From Endotrypanum monterogeii (Eukaryota; Euglenozoa; Kinetoplastea; Trypanosomatida; Trypanosomatidae), in assembly GCA_000333855.2 (NCBI GenBank), contig CM007317.1, forward strand, positions 187,071-251,070: 64,000 bases of DNA, written 5' to 3'. Shown one piece after another: positions 17,690 through 27,139 of this stretch. How positions within the stretch are numbered: position 1 is the stretch's first letter; each line of letters begins with the position of its first letter. The position numbers and the translations under genes are program-made. The notes beneath the pieces are model-generated. The model was not told where the DNA came from. It saw nothing but the letters and a program-made list of their open reading frames with translations, and ran no database searches.

Positions 17690-20317
17690 TCATACGCTCC
17701 TCATTAGGTCCTGGAGAGACGAAGCGAGGTTAGGAAATTGCTCTGACAACTCCTCCATGATACTGACCATCGTCCGGCGTCCCTCATCCAGCCGCGCCGC
17801 TTCTGTCGCAGACTCTTCGGGATAGCAAGAAAGCCGGTAGGTGCCAGCCTCGCCATCCCGCAGACGCTGGAAGTTGTTCTGCCGCAGGCGCTTTTCCTCC
17901 TCAGAGCGATCGCGCTCTTTCTTGGCAGCATCCAGCTGACCTTGTAAATCCTCTATCTCCGCGTCTAAACCCCTTATCTCGTGCTGGATGCGGTTCACAT
18001 CGGCGGTCGTGCGATCCATTTCAGCCATGCTCTCCTTGATGAGTGTTTCCTTCCTGCGCGACTCCTGCCGCTTCGCATTCAATTCCTTGAAAAGGCGCGT
18101 GTTCTCTTTCTCCACACCAAGCCGCGTCCGACTGTGCTTGTTCTTCTCAGATGCCATCTGAATCGCCTTGCCTTTAGTCCGAATGATTTCGCGGTGATCG
18201 ATCATTTTCTGCATCTCTTCAATCAGGAACCTCTGCTCGCGCTGCAGCCTCGACATTCGCTGCTCCATAAACACAATCTCCTTCTTCATCTTTTCAATCT
18301 CAGCGCAGCCAATAGTTGGGTCAAGAGCCATTTCTGTCTCCCGCGCTACCTGCAGCTTCCGCTCCCAGAACATGATGTCCCGCTCGCAAGCAAGGATCTG
18401 CTCAATGATGTCCGACTTGCTCTGACGAGTATCGTCAACCTTCTTCTCAAGCTGAATGGCCTCACGCTTCCTCTCCTCAAGCCGCCGAACCAGGTCGTTC
18501 TCGAGGAGAAAAACGTCATCAGAAGCGTTGCGTTGAGCACCGTTGTTCTGACTAAGTAATGTGTTGACCCGCTTCATTTCTAGATGCATCGCATTAGATT
18601 TGCTCTGCAAGTTTGCAATTTGCTGCTTCCCCTCGCCGATATTGGACAGCAAGCGGTCTTTCTTCTGTGCCAAGATGGTCGCCTTTGTCTGAGCGTCGAG
18701 GATCGCCTCATTGATATTGTTCATGGTGCTTTTGTAGTTGACCAACTCCGTCTGCAGCCGGATCCACTCCTGCTGGAGGGATTCATTCTCGGTAGACATG
18801 GTAGTGATAGCCTTGGTGAGACTGTTGATTGTCGCCTCGAGCGGTCCGACATGCTCGCCATCCGTGCCGTTGTGAGCTGCCATAATATGGTCGTACTGGT
18901 GATTGAGGTTGTCGAGCTGGTTTTGCTTACGATCGATCTCGTCGTTGCGACGGCGGATATCAACCTGCATTTTCTCTATCATAGCACTACGGGACTGTAA
19001 TTCTTTCTCAAGGTCTGCCAAGGTGGTTGCAAGTGTTTCATTATACGCCTTCGACTGTAATGTATCCACACGAATACGTGCCAACTCATTTTCCATCTGA
19101 GTCACTTGTTGTTCCTTGGCTCGAATCGAATCCTTGATCTTTTGGATGTCGTGCAGCGTCCCTTGACTTTCCTGCTTCAACGTCGTCTTGTTGCTCAGAT
19201 GCATCAGCATTTCATTCTCCATGTCAACAATGGCTTTGGCGTGCTTTGCAATTTGCTTTTCCACTTCGGTTAGCACTACTGTCTTGGCTTTGATTTTCTG
19301 CTCGACAGCTTTGCGCTCTTGCGTTGCGCTTTCGATGCTTTTTTCTAAAAGTGCATATGTTTGAATGACACTTTCCTTCTTGGCAAGAAGTGTGTCCATC
19401 TGCTTTTGCAATATGGCAATATCGTTATCAATACGGGATGCGAACTCTGTGAGCTTGACATTTTCTGTCTCTGTTAAAGCGATGTCACGACGGTAGCCAG
19501 TAATCTCGTTCTCGAGCACCAAGAGGTCACTTTTCTGTTGCTGAAGAGCCTCCTCCGCCTTTCGTACCGCATCCTGTCGTCGTTGCATGCCGATAAGAGA
19601 GCTCCTCCACTGCTGAACGAGTTGCTGCTTCTCCATCACAATGGCCTCCATCTCCGATGTGGCATCGGCCAACGTCTCACGGGCCTGCTTGGTCTCCTCA
19701 CGCTGGCTACCTATCTGCTCGTCAAGCGTTGCGCTCTCGCTCTCTAGTGCTTTGATGCGTTCCTGCATTGAAAGAATTAGCGCGTCTTGCCGCAGCTTCG
19801 CTTTTTCCAAGTTAGTGATGTCATCCTCAGTTTTGTGAGCAGCACGACGCTCAAGCTCTACCTCATCCTTCAGCTCCTGATTGAAACGCTCTACCTTCAT
19901 TAGAGTCTCGGTCAGCTTGGCCAATTCATCGTGATAGTGGGTATACTGTTTTTGCATCTGGTCAACCTTCCTTTGCGTGCTTTCTGTAGCGGCAGTAAGC
20001 TCCTCCCGAGCCCGCAGCCTTTCTTCATGTTGCTCCTGAATTGTGGCCTGCTTATCGTGATACCCTTCCAGGGTTTTCTGCAGCAGTGCTAAATGTTGTT
20101 GGGCATTATAGAGGTCTACACCACAGCTTTCACGCTCTTTTTCTACACTTGATAACTCATTGCTGGTCTCGTGAATCTGCTGCGACAATTCCAGCAGATG
20201 TTTACGCAGCTGCTCTTCAATGCGACGCTGCACTGGTGCGAGAATGTCCGACTCGGGGTCCATCTCAGAAACGTCACTGTCGCTTTCATAAGCGACGCTC
20301 TCGTCAGGCGACGACAT
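17690..20317 (-). CDS. CCDC40: Coiled-coil protein CCDC40/FAP172, axonemal 96-nm ruler component
   Basis: An 875-aa protein, coiled coil over nearly its whole length after an acidic Ser/Asp-rich N-terminus (1-22). Two blocks identify the family: CGVDLYNAQQHLALLQ at 65-80 and VMEKQQLVQQWRSSLIGM at 227-244, each matching the corresponding conserved stretch of vertebrate CCDC40. With CCDC39/FAP59 this protein forms the molecular ruler on doublet microtubules that sets the 96-nm repeat and positions radial spokes, inner dynein arms and the nexin-dynein regulatory complex. I use the ATG at 20317 (MSSPDESVA); the frame runs on to 20386 without support. A T-rich tract ending in CAAAG lies just upstream on the minus strand. 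DRC8, another axonemal component, is encoded 11.5 kb away on the other side of the strand switch. Confidence 0.88.
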   Translation of the reverse strand: MSSPDESVAYESDSDVSEMDPESDILAPVQRRIEEQLRKHLLELSQQIHETSNELSSVEKERESCGVDLYNAQQHLALLQKTLEGYHDKQATIQEQHEERLRAREELTAATESTQRKVDQMQKQYTHYHDELAKLTETLMKVERFNQELKDEVELERRAAHKTEDDITNLEKAKLRQDALILSMQERIKALESESATLDEQIGSQREETKQARETLADATSEMEAIVMEKQQLVQQWRSSLIGMQRRQDAVRKAEEALQQQKSDLLVLENEITGYRRDIALTETENVKLTEFASRIDNDIAILQKQMDTLLAKKESVIQTYALLEKSIESATQERKAVEQKIKAKTVVLTEVEKQIAKHAKAIVDMENEMLMHLSNKTTLKQESQGTLHDIQKIKDSIRAKEQQVTQMENELARIRVDTLQSKAYNETLATTLADLEKELQSRSAMIEKMQVDIRRRNDEIDRKQNQLDNLNHQYDHIMAAHNGTDGEHVGPLEATINSLTKAITTMSTENESLQQEWIRLQTELVNYKSTMNNINEAILDAQTKATILAQKKDRLLSNIGEGKQQIANLQSKSNAMHLEMKRVNTLLSQNNGAQRNASDDVFLLENDLVRRLEERKREAIQLEKKVDDTRQSKSDIIEQILACERDIMFWERKLQVARETEMALDPTIGCAEIEKMKKEIVFMEQRMSRLQREQRFLIEEMQKMIDHREIIRTKGKAIQMASEKNKHSRTRLGVEKENTRLFKELNAKRQESRRKETLIKESMAEMDRTTADVNRIQHEIRGLDAEIEDLQGQLDAAKKERDRSEEEKRLRQNNFQRLRDGEAGTYRLSCYPEESATEAARLDEGRRTMVSIMEELSEQFPNLASSLQDLMRSV

Positions 20318-20434
20318 TTTTGTTGTCTTTTCTTTTCTTGCTCTCCGATGAATAACTTTCTTTGAAAAAAAAATAGTAGTGCACAAGTGGAGCCCTCTAA
20401 AGCCTCGATATTTGAAGCGAAGGCCTTTGACGTT

Positions 20435-20436
<2 letters not shown>

Positions 20437-20471
<35 letters not shown>
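20437..20471. repeat. (TA)n microsatellite left of the assembly gap
   Basis: About 17 TA units in a row. A similar tract of the same unit lies at 20692-20726 on the other side of the gap; the two may be the two reads' copies of a single long microsatellite. Confidence 0.9.
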
Positions 20472-20472
<1 letters not shown>

Positions 20473-20691
20473 TATACGTAGTAACTAATACTACGAGAAG
20501 AAGTAAGAAAGAAGACGAAGTAAGTAAAGAAGAAGTAGTAAGTAAAGTAAAAGTATATTATTACGTACGAANNNNNNNNNNNNNNNNNNNNAAAAAGTAA
20601 AAAGTAAGTAGTACGTACACGTACGTACGTACCGTACCTACGTACGTACCGTACGTATTAGTAGTACGTACGTACGTTACGTACGTTAGTA
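20472..20691. other. Assembly gap (N at 20572-20591) with low-quality-looking margins
   Basis: Exactly 20 N are present. The margins are built almost entirely of short cycles such as GTACGTACGTAC and AGTAAGTAAAG with hardly any homopolymer beyond three bases, unlike any other part of the window. The pattern resembles base-calling noise rather than genomic DNA. Confidence 0.75.

Positions 20692-20726
<35 letters not shown>
20692..20726. repeat. (TA)n microsatellite right of the assembly gap
   Basis: About 17 TA units, matching in unit and length the tract on the left of the gap. Confidence 0.9.
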
Positions 20727-20730
<4 letters not shown>

Positions 20731-21031
20731 CAGGGTACAAATTCTCAGAGGAATAGAAGAAAGCAGATAAAGAGAAGAGTGTGAAAAAAGATATATTTCT
20801 CAGACCGAAACTACAGTGACATACATTTTCGCTTTTGGCCACATGCTCGAATAGAAATTTCTCATGTAGGGCAGACGACCTTCTCTACTACCGTAAAAAA
20901 ATGATCGCTTTACACCAGCAGGTAACAATACACATTGTTAGGAAGTACACTAACTAATATCCCTACATTTTCTGCTTTTCTTCTCCAACCTACAAGAATC
21001 GAAAAAAAAAAAGCTATTATGTGAAATATAG

Positions 21032-21604
21032 CTACTTGCTTGCAGGAACACGTTTCTCCGCAAGGCGCTTTTCCTCCTTCACCGCCCACTGTGGCATCTG
21101 ATTGATCTCACCGTAGTTGGGTACTGGTGCCTGATCAATGCCATTTTGATGAGGGCGGTACTTTTCTGGCAACTCTGGGACAACACGGTAGCTATAATCC
21201 TTTGTCTTAAATTGTTTGTAGTATAGCCATTCTTCTTTGGTATCATAGCGCTCAGGTGGATTACCATTTTGAAAGGCGAGAACTGCGGCACGAATAGCGC
21301 GGCGCGTGAAAAGAGGCACGCCGCGAGTGCGAAGCTCACGCTTACTGCACGTCATCAAATCATTCCAGTCTTTGAAAGTTGCCTTGAAATCACTCGCCGG
21401 GGCCAAGCGATGAACGTCAACTTTCTCCAAAAATACCTCATGGTTCGGTACGTAAGCTGTCGGTGGTCTAATTACAACGGGAAGTACTTCAGAGCGCAAT
21501 GATGTTTCAATAGGAGCAAGTTTACGCGGGTCCGGCATATACGTATACTTGTATGCCTTGTGGGGACCAGTAGTCTGATCTAGAATTCTAGTTGTGTGGC
21601 GCAT
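21032..21604 (-). CDS. IGR-motif protein, probable mitochondrial small-subunit ribosomal protein mS41-like
   Basis: A 190-aa basic protein. Residues 55-113 read as the IGR domain: NHEVFLEKVD, then a Trp-containing helix (FKDWNDLMTCSKREL), then LRTRGVPLFTRRAIRAAVLAF, which resembles the GIP-x-RQRRYIL core of yeast Fyv4/mS41. In that family the protein belongs to the mitochondrial ribosomal small subunit. The N-terminus (MRHTTRILDQTTG) is compatible with a short mitochondrial presequence. The Tyr/Pro-rich C-terminal half has no known motif. This is the first gene of the minus-strand array, next to the strand switch; a T-rich tract ending in TTTCAG lies about 15 nt upstream of the ATG. The mS41 assignment rests on the IGR pattern only, so another IGR-containing mitochondrial protein is possible. 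Confidence 0.65.
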   Translation of the reverse strand: MRHTTRILDQTTGPHKAYKYTYMPDPRKLAPIETSLRSEVLPVVIRPPTAYVPNHEVFLEKVDVHRLAPASDFKATFKDWNDLMTCSKRELRTRGVPLFTRRAIRAAVLAFQNGNPPERYDTKEEWLYYKQFKTKDYSYRVVPELPEKYRPHQNGIDQAPVPNYGEINQMPQWAVKEEKRLAEKRVPASK

Positions 21605-22454
21605 TTTGTCAACTGTTGCTGAAATACAGCGAAACAGACGTTCGCAGAGAGAACTTCATCTGTAAAGAGGTCAACGGGTTTGATAAGAGTGAAGGGAGGC
21701 AACAAAAAGGACATTCGCAGCTAGAAGAATGATCTTTGGCGGGTATGCGATATAGAATCACAAACATGCATAGATCTACATATACATGTGTACATCAGAT
21801 CATGTAGTGTGAAAAGGCGTGAAGTCGAAAAATGTAAGGTGCCCCTTTCAATATTGCCTCATTTGGAAACAAGCAATGCGACATGTTTGTCAAAAAAAAA
21901 GAGGCTGTTGAATCTCCAAACGATTATGACACCACTACATGTTGACGATCTTTGGCAATAAAACCTCTTTGCCAATGAACGAGGGTAGTCTCGAGAAAAA
22001 AAAAGTACTTGTATACAAATGACTTGTTTGAGTTTGAAGGAGAATACAGTTCAACAACTGATCTGTGTTCAACCTCAACGTATATCGATGTTTTTTTTTC
22101 AGTGAAGCTGTTTGAGCTGATAAATCAAAGGAAAAGTCATTGTATTTTTCATATCGTACCATGTCTCGAAAAGAACCGCCACCTTTCTAGCGAGTCCCCT
22201 AATACAAACCAAACACGATTCCCGTACCTCCCTTTATTCTTGAATAGAAGGCCTTTGCGGCAATCTGTTTAAACGCACAAATACAAATGTGCATCAATAA
22301 TATGAATATACATATACATATATCCTGTATGTGAAAAGCTTTACCGTTTCCTAATCTGTGTAGAGGTCTACAGTGCGGAGGAGCGAACCCATACACGGGA
22401 CTAGAACTAACAGGGTCTCGAGAAAAAATATATATTCGCGATGGCACGCAGGAA

Positions 22455-22715
22455 ATGCTCTCACTCCCAACTTCGGTATCGAAGAGGCATCCTGGGCTCC
22501 CTAGTAGCACCAGCAGCTATTTCCAGCGGCAACATAATGAAAAGCGCCTGCTGACCTACACCGAAGAAAAACCAGACCCTTACAGTGAATTGAGATATTC
22601 TACCTTTTACCGCGATCCAGGTCGAGGACTAAAAGAAAAATTTGAAGGCCTTCACAAGGATTTCACAGTAGCAACTACACGTAACGTGAGTCTAGCAAGT
22701 CATACTGTTGTGTGA
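22455..22715 (+). CDS. Doubtful small ORF, 86 aa, in the strand-switch region
   Basis: ATG-initiated and rich in charged and aromatic residues (for example YTEEKPDPYSELRYSTFYRD and LKEKFEGLHKDF), without the low complexity typical of chance ORFs here. No family recognised. It would be the first plus-strand gene, but no strong polypyrimidine tract lies immediately upstream. Its TGA stop shares one base with the ATG of the next ORF. It could be a small gene, a decayed gene or chance. Confidence 0.25.
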   Translation: MLSLPTSVSKRHPGLPSSTSSYFQRQHNEKRLLTYTEEKPDPYSELRYSTFYRDPGRGLKEKFEGLHKDFTVATTRNVSLASHTVV

Positions 22716-22864
22716 TGAGATCATCCAGATTTTTATATCGACCAACTCCAAGGGCCACCGGATTAGTAGTCCCATATTCGCCTCTTGAATCAGGGGGAAA
22801 AAAGCCGTTCAAAGTCACGGATGAATCGAAGAAAAAACTGTGTCATTATTCTACAAAGCTTTAG
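22715..22864 (+). CDS. Doubtful small ORF, 49 aa, overlapping the previous stop
   Basis: Starts in a TGATG overlap with the 86-aa ORF and is basic (MRSSRFLYRPTPRATGLV and onwards). No family recognised. Because it follows directly in another frame, the two could be one decayed or mis-sequenced reading frame. Confidence 0.15.
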   Translation: MRSSRFLYRPTPRATGLVVPYSPLESGGKKPFKVTDESKKKLCHYSTKL

Positions 22865-24284
22865 CGCACAGCATTCGCTGGAGCTCACATATGAGTGATT
22901 TTTTCACAAGACTACAATTTCTGGAGAGCAGCAGACACAGAAGAAAAATTTAGAGCCTGTTGAGAAATCTAAATGGCATCTTTCAGATGAAGCGTATGAC
23001 AGGCGTCCATCTGATAATAATATCAAAAGCAGTTGAATGGGGAGAGGAAATCAGCAGGCTTTAGATCAAAAAAAAAAAACGATGAGGCGTTTTCTTTTCT
23101 CATAAAGTACGTAGAAACATTGTGTGGATTGTTATTGTTTGACTAGCCTGTTACGATTACCTTATTCCCTTAAAAAAAAACTGGTATTGCATTCCCTTGC
23201 GTGTCACAACCCTTCAAATGGCAGCACCGAACCCGTTTGCGTATTTTACGGAAACCTTGTTTGATTGTATTTCAAGGGTATAGAAAAAAGTCGATGATCC
23301 CGAGTAGGTTGCACCCCAATATTTGCTGCTCTTACTTGGCTTTCCCGATATCAGCAAAAACGAAGCGTGAGTATCGAGCGCTGGGCGCCGAAGGGGGGAG
23401 CCTCAAAGTGTCTAAAACAGCCACATCAACTTGTGACAACGAGCAGACGACCTCGACACCTAAGAGATCTACTTGCAACTTGTGGCATTGCGTCCGTTGA
23501 CGCTCTGTACACCAGCTACCATCAGAAAAAGAAGCAGCTATCTCTGCTGCTCGCGGGCTCTCGGTGATGGTAGTTGAGGGGGGGGGTTGTATTCTTTTAC
23601 TGAAGCTCACTGAAGTCTTGATACGACGAATCTTGTCAGCTGACGCCACAGCGTGGTTCATCTCCACCCCCCCCCCGTACCTCAATTTTGATGAGCCTGT
23701 CTCATCCATGGTACCCAATTTAAGGAGTGTTGAGGGATGGTTCGGTTGGTTGATAAGTAGTATTTGCGATGAAGGATTCCTGCGAGTCCATGCAGACGCC
23801 CTTCGCTATCAATAATAAATGCTCTCTTCTCGCCAAGTAGTCGCTCAACTCGAATATAGAAACATTTTGTTTTTATTTGATGCGGATCTCAAAACAATTC
23901 TACCTCTCGCATTGAGTTCGCCTTGTCCGGTAAGATATCCGCACCGACGTGTTTTGTTTGTTGACCACGCAGCAGTCCCGCGGTTCGGTCTTTCGATACT
24001 TTTTTCCATTGCACGCCGTAAAATATCGTCTCTGGTGTCTTAGCTATGCCAATAACACAAGTAATGACGCAAATGCCTTGACGCACGCTGGAGCTGATCT
24101 GCAGGTAAGTGCCGAGGCATAAAAAGTTACTTCTAGCGCTTTTTTGTCGACTTGTCACCTTTCATTTTTCCGATTATTCTGTCCATTTGCTGCTTTTTCC
24201 CACCTTAATCGATCGATCACTTAAACTGGAACGTAAATTTGGATGTTTGACATTTACTCTGGAGAAAACAAATTGTGAAGACCA

Positions 24285-25568
24285 ATGTTTTCTAGCGCAA
24301 TCGGTTCTTCTCTCACCTCTTCTTCGCACTTGCTGGCAGCATCGTGGGAAAATGCTTTGCACTATTATAGACGTGCATTGGTTGAGTGTGGCTCCCCATT
24401 GAGCGTTGAGCACTCGCAAAGACTAGGTTTACTTTTTTCTCGTAACGTCGGTAACACAAGTGAGCTTAAGCGATGGGCATCAATTTTTGATGCTGAAGAC
24501 ATACCTGCAACCGCGCTGATACTGAAGGCACTAGTTAATCATTGTCAATGGGAGACTGCAATCAAACTCCTTACCCTAAACAGGGAGAGGGATGTCACGT
24601 GTGAACTAAGTGAAGTTTTGGCACAATGCCTTGTTGCCAAAGGGTTTTGGAGGCAGGCAATACAAATAGCGGAATTTCTTAAACTACCGGCCGCCAATGC
24701 ATCCAGAGAAGAAAATCCCGTGCTGAAATACGCCTCCGAGGTGAATCCAGGGACTCTCAACGACTCCTACGAAATGGGATCGAACCCGGCATTTTTGCCT
24801 GACGAAGAAAAATCGACGTACTGTGGCTTCGTTTCTGCAGTCGCTCGTGCGTGTCCTTCGAAGCGCGAGTGGAAAGAAGCAGTAAGAATTCTACAGGATT
24901 TAGAGCAGTTGGTCGATCATGAAACTAAAAAAAAACTTTACGAATACAAAATTGCTAGGCTTGTGCACGACGGAGAAGCGTACAAATATGTAATCGAGAG
25001 CAGTCGGCGTGAGTTGGACTTTCGCACGTCGCCATCGCTTCTCAGATCCCTTTTACACTGTGCGATAGCTACAAGAGATTGTAGTTTAATTATGCGCTGT
25101 CTTGAACTCCTGTGCTCACATGGATCAACTGCAGTTTCCATAAAGCTTTTCGAAACAGCGTGCCGACTGCTGTTGTTGATTGATCAAACTTGGATGAAAG
25201 AAGACCTTTTAAGATTCGAATCGATCGTATGTGAGAGGGCTGCTTTGGTGAGGGATAAAAAATTGCAAAAGCTTATATCCGCATTTTGCGCCGACTTCGA
25301 TTTAAAAATGCCTGTTTTTATTGATTCTATAGCGATCATGCATCCAACGGCAAGGGGGACGACGGCGACTTCGCTTCCAAATAGTATTACCAATCTTGAC
25401 CGACTCGCTAGCACGCTAATTTCTCAGAACCGCTGGGAGGAAGCGCTGCATGTCGCTAACTTAATCACTACTGGGGCTGCACGGAGTGATGATGAGCGCA
25501 TTATAGTTGATGTCCTGCGTAAAGGTCGCCTAACGTGGGAGAAAACGCTTCAGTTTTTTACAACATAG
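24285..25568 (+). CDS. Helical-repeat (PPR-like) protein, probably organellar
   Basis: A 427-aa protein made of paired helices with a recurring W-x-x-A-hydrophobic pattern: SWENALHYYRRAL, QWETAIKLL, FWRQAIQIAEFL, EWKEAVRILQDL, RWEEALHVANLI and TWEKTLQFF, spaced along the whole length. This is typical of kinetoplastid pentatricopeptide-repeat proteins, most of which act in mitochondrial RNA metabolism. The N-terminus (MFSSAIGSSLTSSSHLLAAS) is Ser-rich and could be a mitochondrial presequence. It is the first confident plus-strand gene after the strand switch and is clearly more A/T-rich than genes farther right. A TPR-like or other alpha-solenoid fold is the main alternative; the RNA target is unknown. 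Confidence 0.7.
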   Translation: MFSSAIGSSLTSSSHLLAASWENALHYYRRALVECGSPLSVEHSQRLGLLFSRNVGNTSELKRWASIFDAEDIPATALILKALVNHCQWETAIKLLTLNRERDVTCELSEVLAQCLVAKGFWRQAIQIAEFLKLPAANASREENPVLKYASEVNPGTLNDSYEMGSNPAFLPDEEKSTYCGFVSAVARACPSKREWKEAVRILQDLEQLVDHETKKKLYEYKIARLVHDGEAYKYVIESSRRELDFRTSPSLLRSLLHCAIATRDCSLIMRCLELLCSHGSTAVSIKLFETACRLLLLIDQTWMKEDLLRFESIVCERAALVRDKKLQKLISAFCADFDLKMPVFIDSIAIMHPTARGTTATSLPNSITNLDRLASTLISQNRWEEALHVANLITTGAARSDDERIIVDVLRKGRLTWEKTLQFFTT

Positions 25569-25676
25569 GCGATTGGTTTGAAAACTGTGTGAAAATAACC
25601 TGATGCAGTAGAAACGACTTACTAGCGTAGCCAAACCGAAGGTATTCGCCCAAGTGCTCCAAATGTCTACATAAAT

Positions 25677-25830
25677 AATATATATATATATATATATATA
25701 TTTACAAATATTTATTCAAATATATAAAAATAGATATATATATATATATATATATGTATGTATATAGATAGATATATATATATGTATGTATATGTAAATG
25801 TATGTATTTATATATACATCTGCTCGTATA
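25677..25830. repeat. Composite (TA)n/(TATG)n microsatellite
   Basis: Blocks of TA repeats broken by ATTTATTCAAATATA-like and TATGTATG units extend over about 150 bases in the probable 3'UTR of the PPR-like gene. Confidence 0.85.
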
Positions 25831-25972
25831 GTATCAAATATATTGTAAAGAATAAAGTCACAGCAATAGGTGTGCTGTCGATGCACCTTTTGTGTATTGT
25901 ACAGTTTTTGAGAACTTCATTAGGAAAGAATTTTCCTAAATGGTCTCCTGCCACTGGCTCACTGATCATGTT

Positions 25973-26010
25973 TTTTTCACCTTACTTTTATCCTTTCCAT
26001 CACTCGCTAG
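25973..26010 (+). promoter_or_regulatory. Trans-splicing tract and acceptor for the 124-aa gene
   Basis: A T/C-rich run ends in CGCTAG with AG at 26009-26010, giving a 105-nt 5'UTR to the ATG at 26116. The open frame that starts at 26011 has no ATG before 26116. Confidence 0.5.
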
Positions 26011-26115
26011 TTGCAAAGTGCTTTTGTACATCACCACATTTCAAAAAAAAAAATTCAATTTTCAAAGGCCACTCGCAAAAAAGAGTTCAACGTTTACAAG
26101 TCGTTTGATTTCACA

Positions 26116-26490
26116 ATGTCGCGCAATCTCATCGTCACGATGTCTTTCAACTGTCCCGAGATTCAGATTCTCGGGCCTGTCTCGGAAAGCACAATTGAAC
26201 GGCTGAACGAGGTGCTTCCTGCCTCCACAACGTCTACCCGCAGTGCCCGCAACACTCAGCCAAAATTTGAATACCTTTCTAACCCTGATCATTGGAGCAT
26301 CAAGCTAAATGGTCAATTCTGCGACCAGGAGGGTGTGACGCGTCTGATGGTGGTTTTGCTCGACGCGCTCGAGGAGGATGGTGGGTGGATACTCGTTTCT
26401 TCCCAGGCTTCTACTACTCGTAATGGCGGTACTCTGCAGCAAGATTTTGTCGAGCATCACAGGCTTTTCTTCTCCAAGTACGAGGCGTGA
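26116..26490 (+). CDS. Hypothetical protein, 124 aa
   Basis: A compact protein with no membrane segment or signal peptide. Visible features are a pattern of predicted strands and helices: an N-terminal hydrophobic strand (NLIVTMSFNCPEIQILG), a helix (STIERLNEVLP), a Ser/Thr linker, then WSIKLNGQFCDQEGVTRLMV and a Leu-rich helix ending LEEDGGWILVSSQA, and an aromatic C-terminus (HHRLFFSKYEA). The arrangement of KLxG, a central helix and a GW motif recalls small eukaryotic proteins of unknown function, but I cannot name a family with confidence. It lies between the PPR-like gene and IFT57, in the A/T-rich part of the window. Confidence 0.65.
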   Translation: MSRNLIVTMSFNCPEIQILGPVSESTIERLNEVLPASTTSTRSARNTQPKFEYLSNPDHWSIKLNGQFCDQEGVTRLMVVLLDALEEDGGWILVSSQASTTRNGGTLQQDFVEHHRLFFSKYEA

Positions 26491-27139
26491 TAAGTGGATA
26501 TGTAGCTGAACCTCTTATTACGTTTTCTTCATGATATTTTTTCCGTTTCCAAAGAAAACGAAGTATATCTCGCTTCTCTTGCGTGGCTTACTTTGTCTGA
26601 AATTCTCCTTGTTTTAGCTACAACAGTTACCATATAAGATGTTTTTTTTGTAGTTTTCCGGTGTAGCTTTACGATTTTTTTTATCATGTATACTAGCTTT
26701 TTGAGTCTGTGTGTTTTGAATTAAACACATAACATATAGGAAAGAAAAATACTCTGTTGAACAGTATTGTTCAGCTGCCGGTCACTTGACACTGACACCA
26801 CGTGTCCCTTATCCACTTTGAGTTTGATAGGCAGTTCTGTACGATGCTCGGCTTCTCCAAAAGAGCAAAAAGTGTAGAGGGCCGCTAAAAAAAAAATGCG
26901 CATCGTTCTTGACATTGTCGCACACACATATATATATATGTATATATAGGATAATTACTCGGCAAAAAGTCACCCTTCCGATGTTCTCGCTCCTAAAATG
27001 GTGCTGAATGCTGGCAAGCAAGCAGCGCCGGTACGTCAACTGTATTTCCTTTTTACCCATTTTTTTTCTCCGATTGCTCTGGCTGGCGTTCTCAGCCGCC
27101 CGTTTGAGTATCGCATAAAATCTTTTTCCTCTTGTAGCC
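26491..27139. other. Intergenic/UTR sequence, no gene seen
   Basis: This 0.65 kb contains T runs, (TA)n at about 26925-26948 and, at the right end, a dense T/C tract (27050-27106) with TTCTCAG and then TCTTTTTCCTCTTGTAG directly before the IFT57 ATG; either AG could be the splice acceptor. Confidence 0.6.

Larger units (their letters stand above)
20318..21031. other. Intergenic sequence containing an assembly gap
   Basis: Between the mS41-like and CCDC40 genes. It consists mainly of two (TA)n tracts flanking a 20-base N gap and oddly patterned sequence (separate entries). No gene is supported. Confidence 0.7.
21605..24284. promoter_or_regulatory. Divergent strand-switch region, putative bidirectional transcription start region
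   Basis: All confident genes to the left are on the minus strand and all to the right on the plus strand, so polymerases must diverge from here. In trypanosomatids such regions are broad RNA polymerase II initiation zones without a TATA-type core promoter, marked by histone variants and acetylation. The region is A/T-rich, with A and T runs, two G/C homopolymer patches (near 23577-23584 and 23669-23677) and several short ORFs of doubtful reality on both strands, two of which are listed separately. The SL acceptor for the mS41-like gene is at its left end. No discrete promoter element can be named from sequence. Confidence 0.65.
25569..26115. other. Intergenic/UTR sequence with long TA-rich microsatellite
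   Basis: Contains the composite (TA)n array listed separately and, near the right end, the C/T tract and TAG acceptor for the next gene. No ORF is supported. Confidence 0.65.

Noticed and set aside
17981..18559. 192-codon plus-strand ORF inside CCDC40
   Set aside because: It is the antisense shadow of a confident coiled-coil gene; its Leu/His-rich product is what reverse-complemented Glu/Lys/Gln codons give.
23332..23708. Minus-strand ORF of about 125 codons in the strand-switch region (ATG at 23708 or thereabouts)
   Set aside because: It reads somewhat like protein but overlaps plus-strand ORFs of similar quality and contains Gly and Pro runs from homopolymers; without similarity evidence it cannot be supported.
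25677..25830. TA-rich arrays as promoters or origins
   Set aside because: TA microsatellites occur in many UTRs of this window, so position alone gives no support for a regulatory role.
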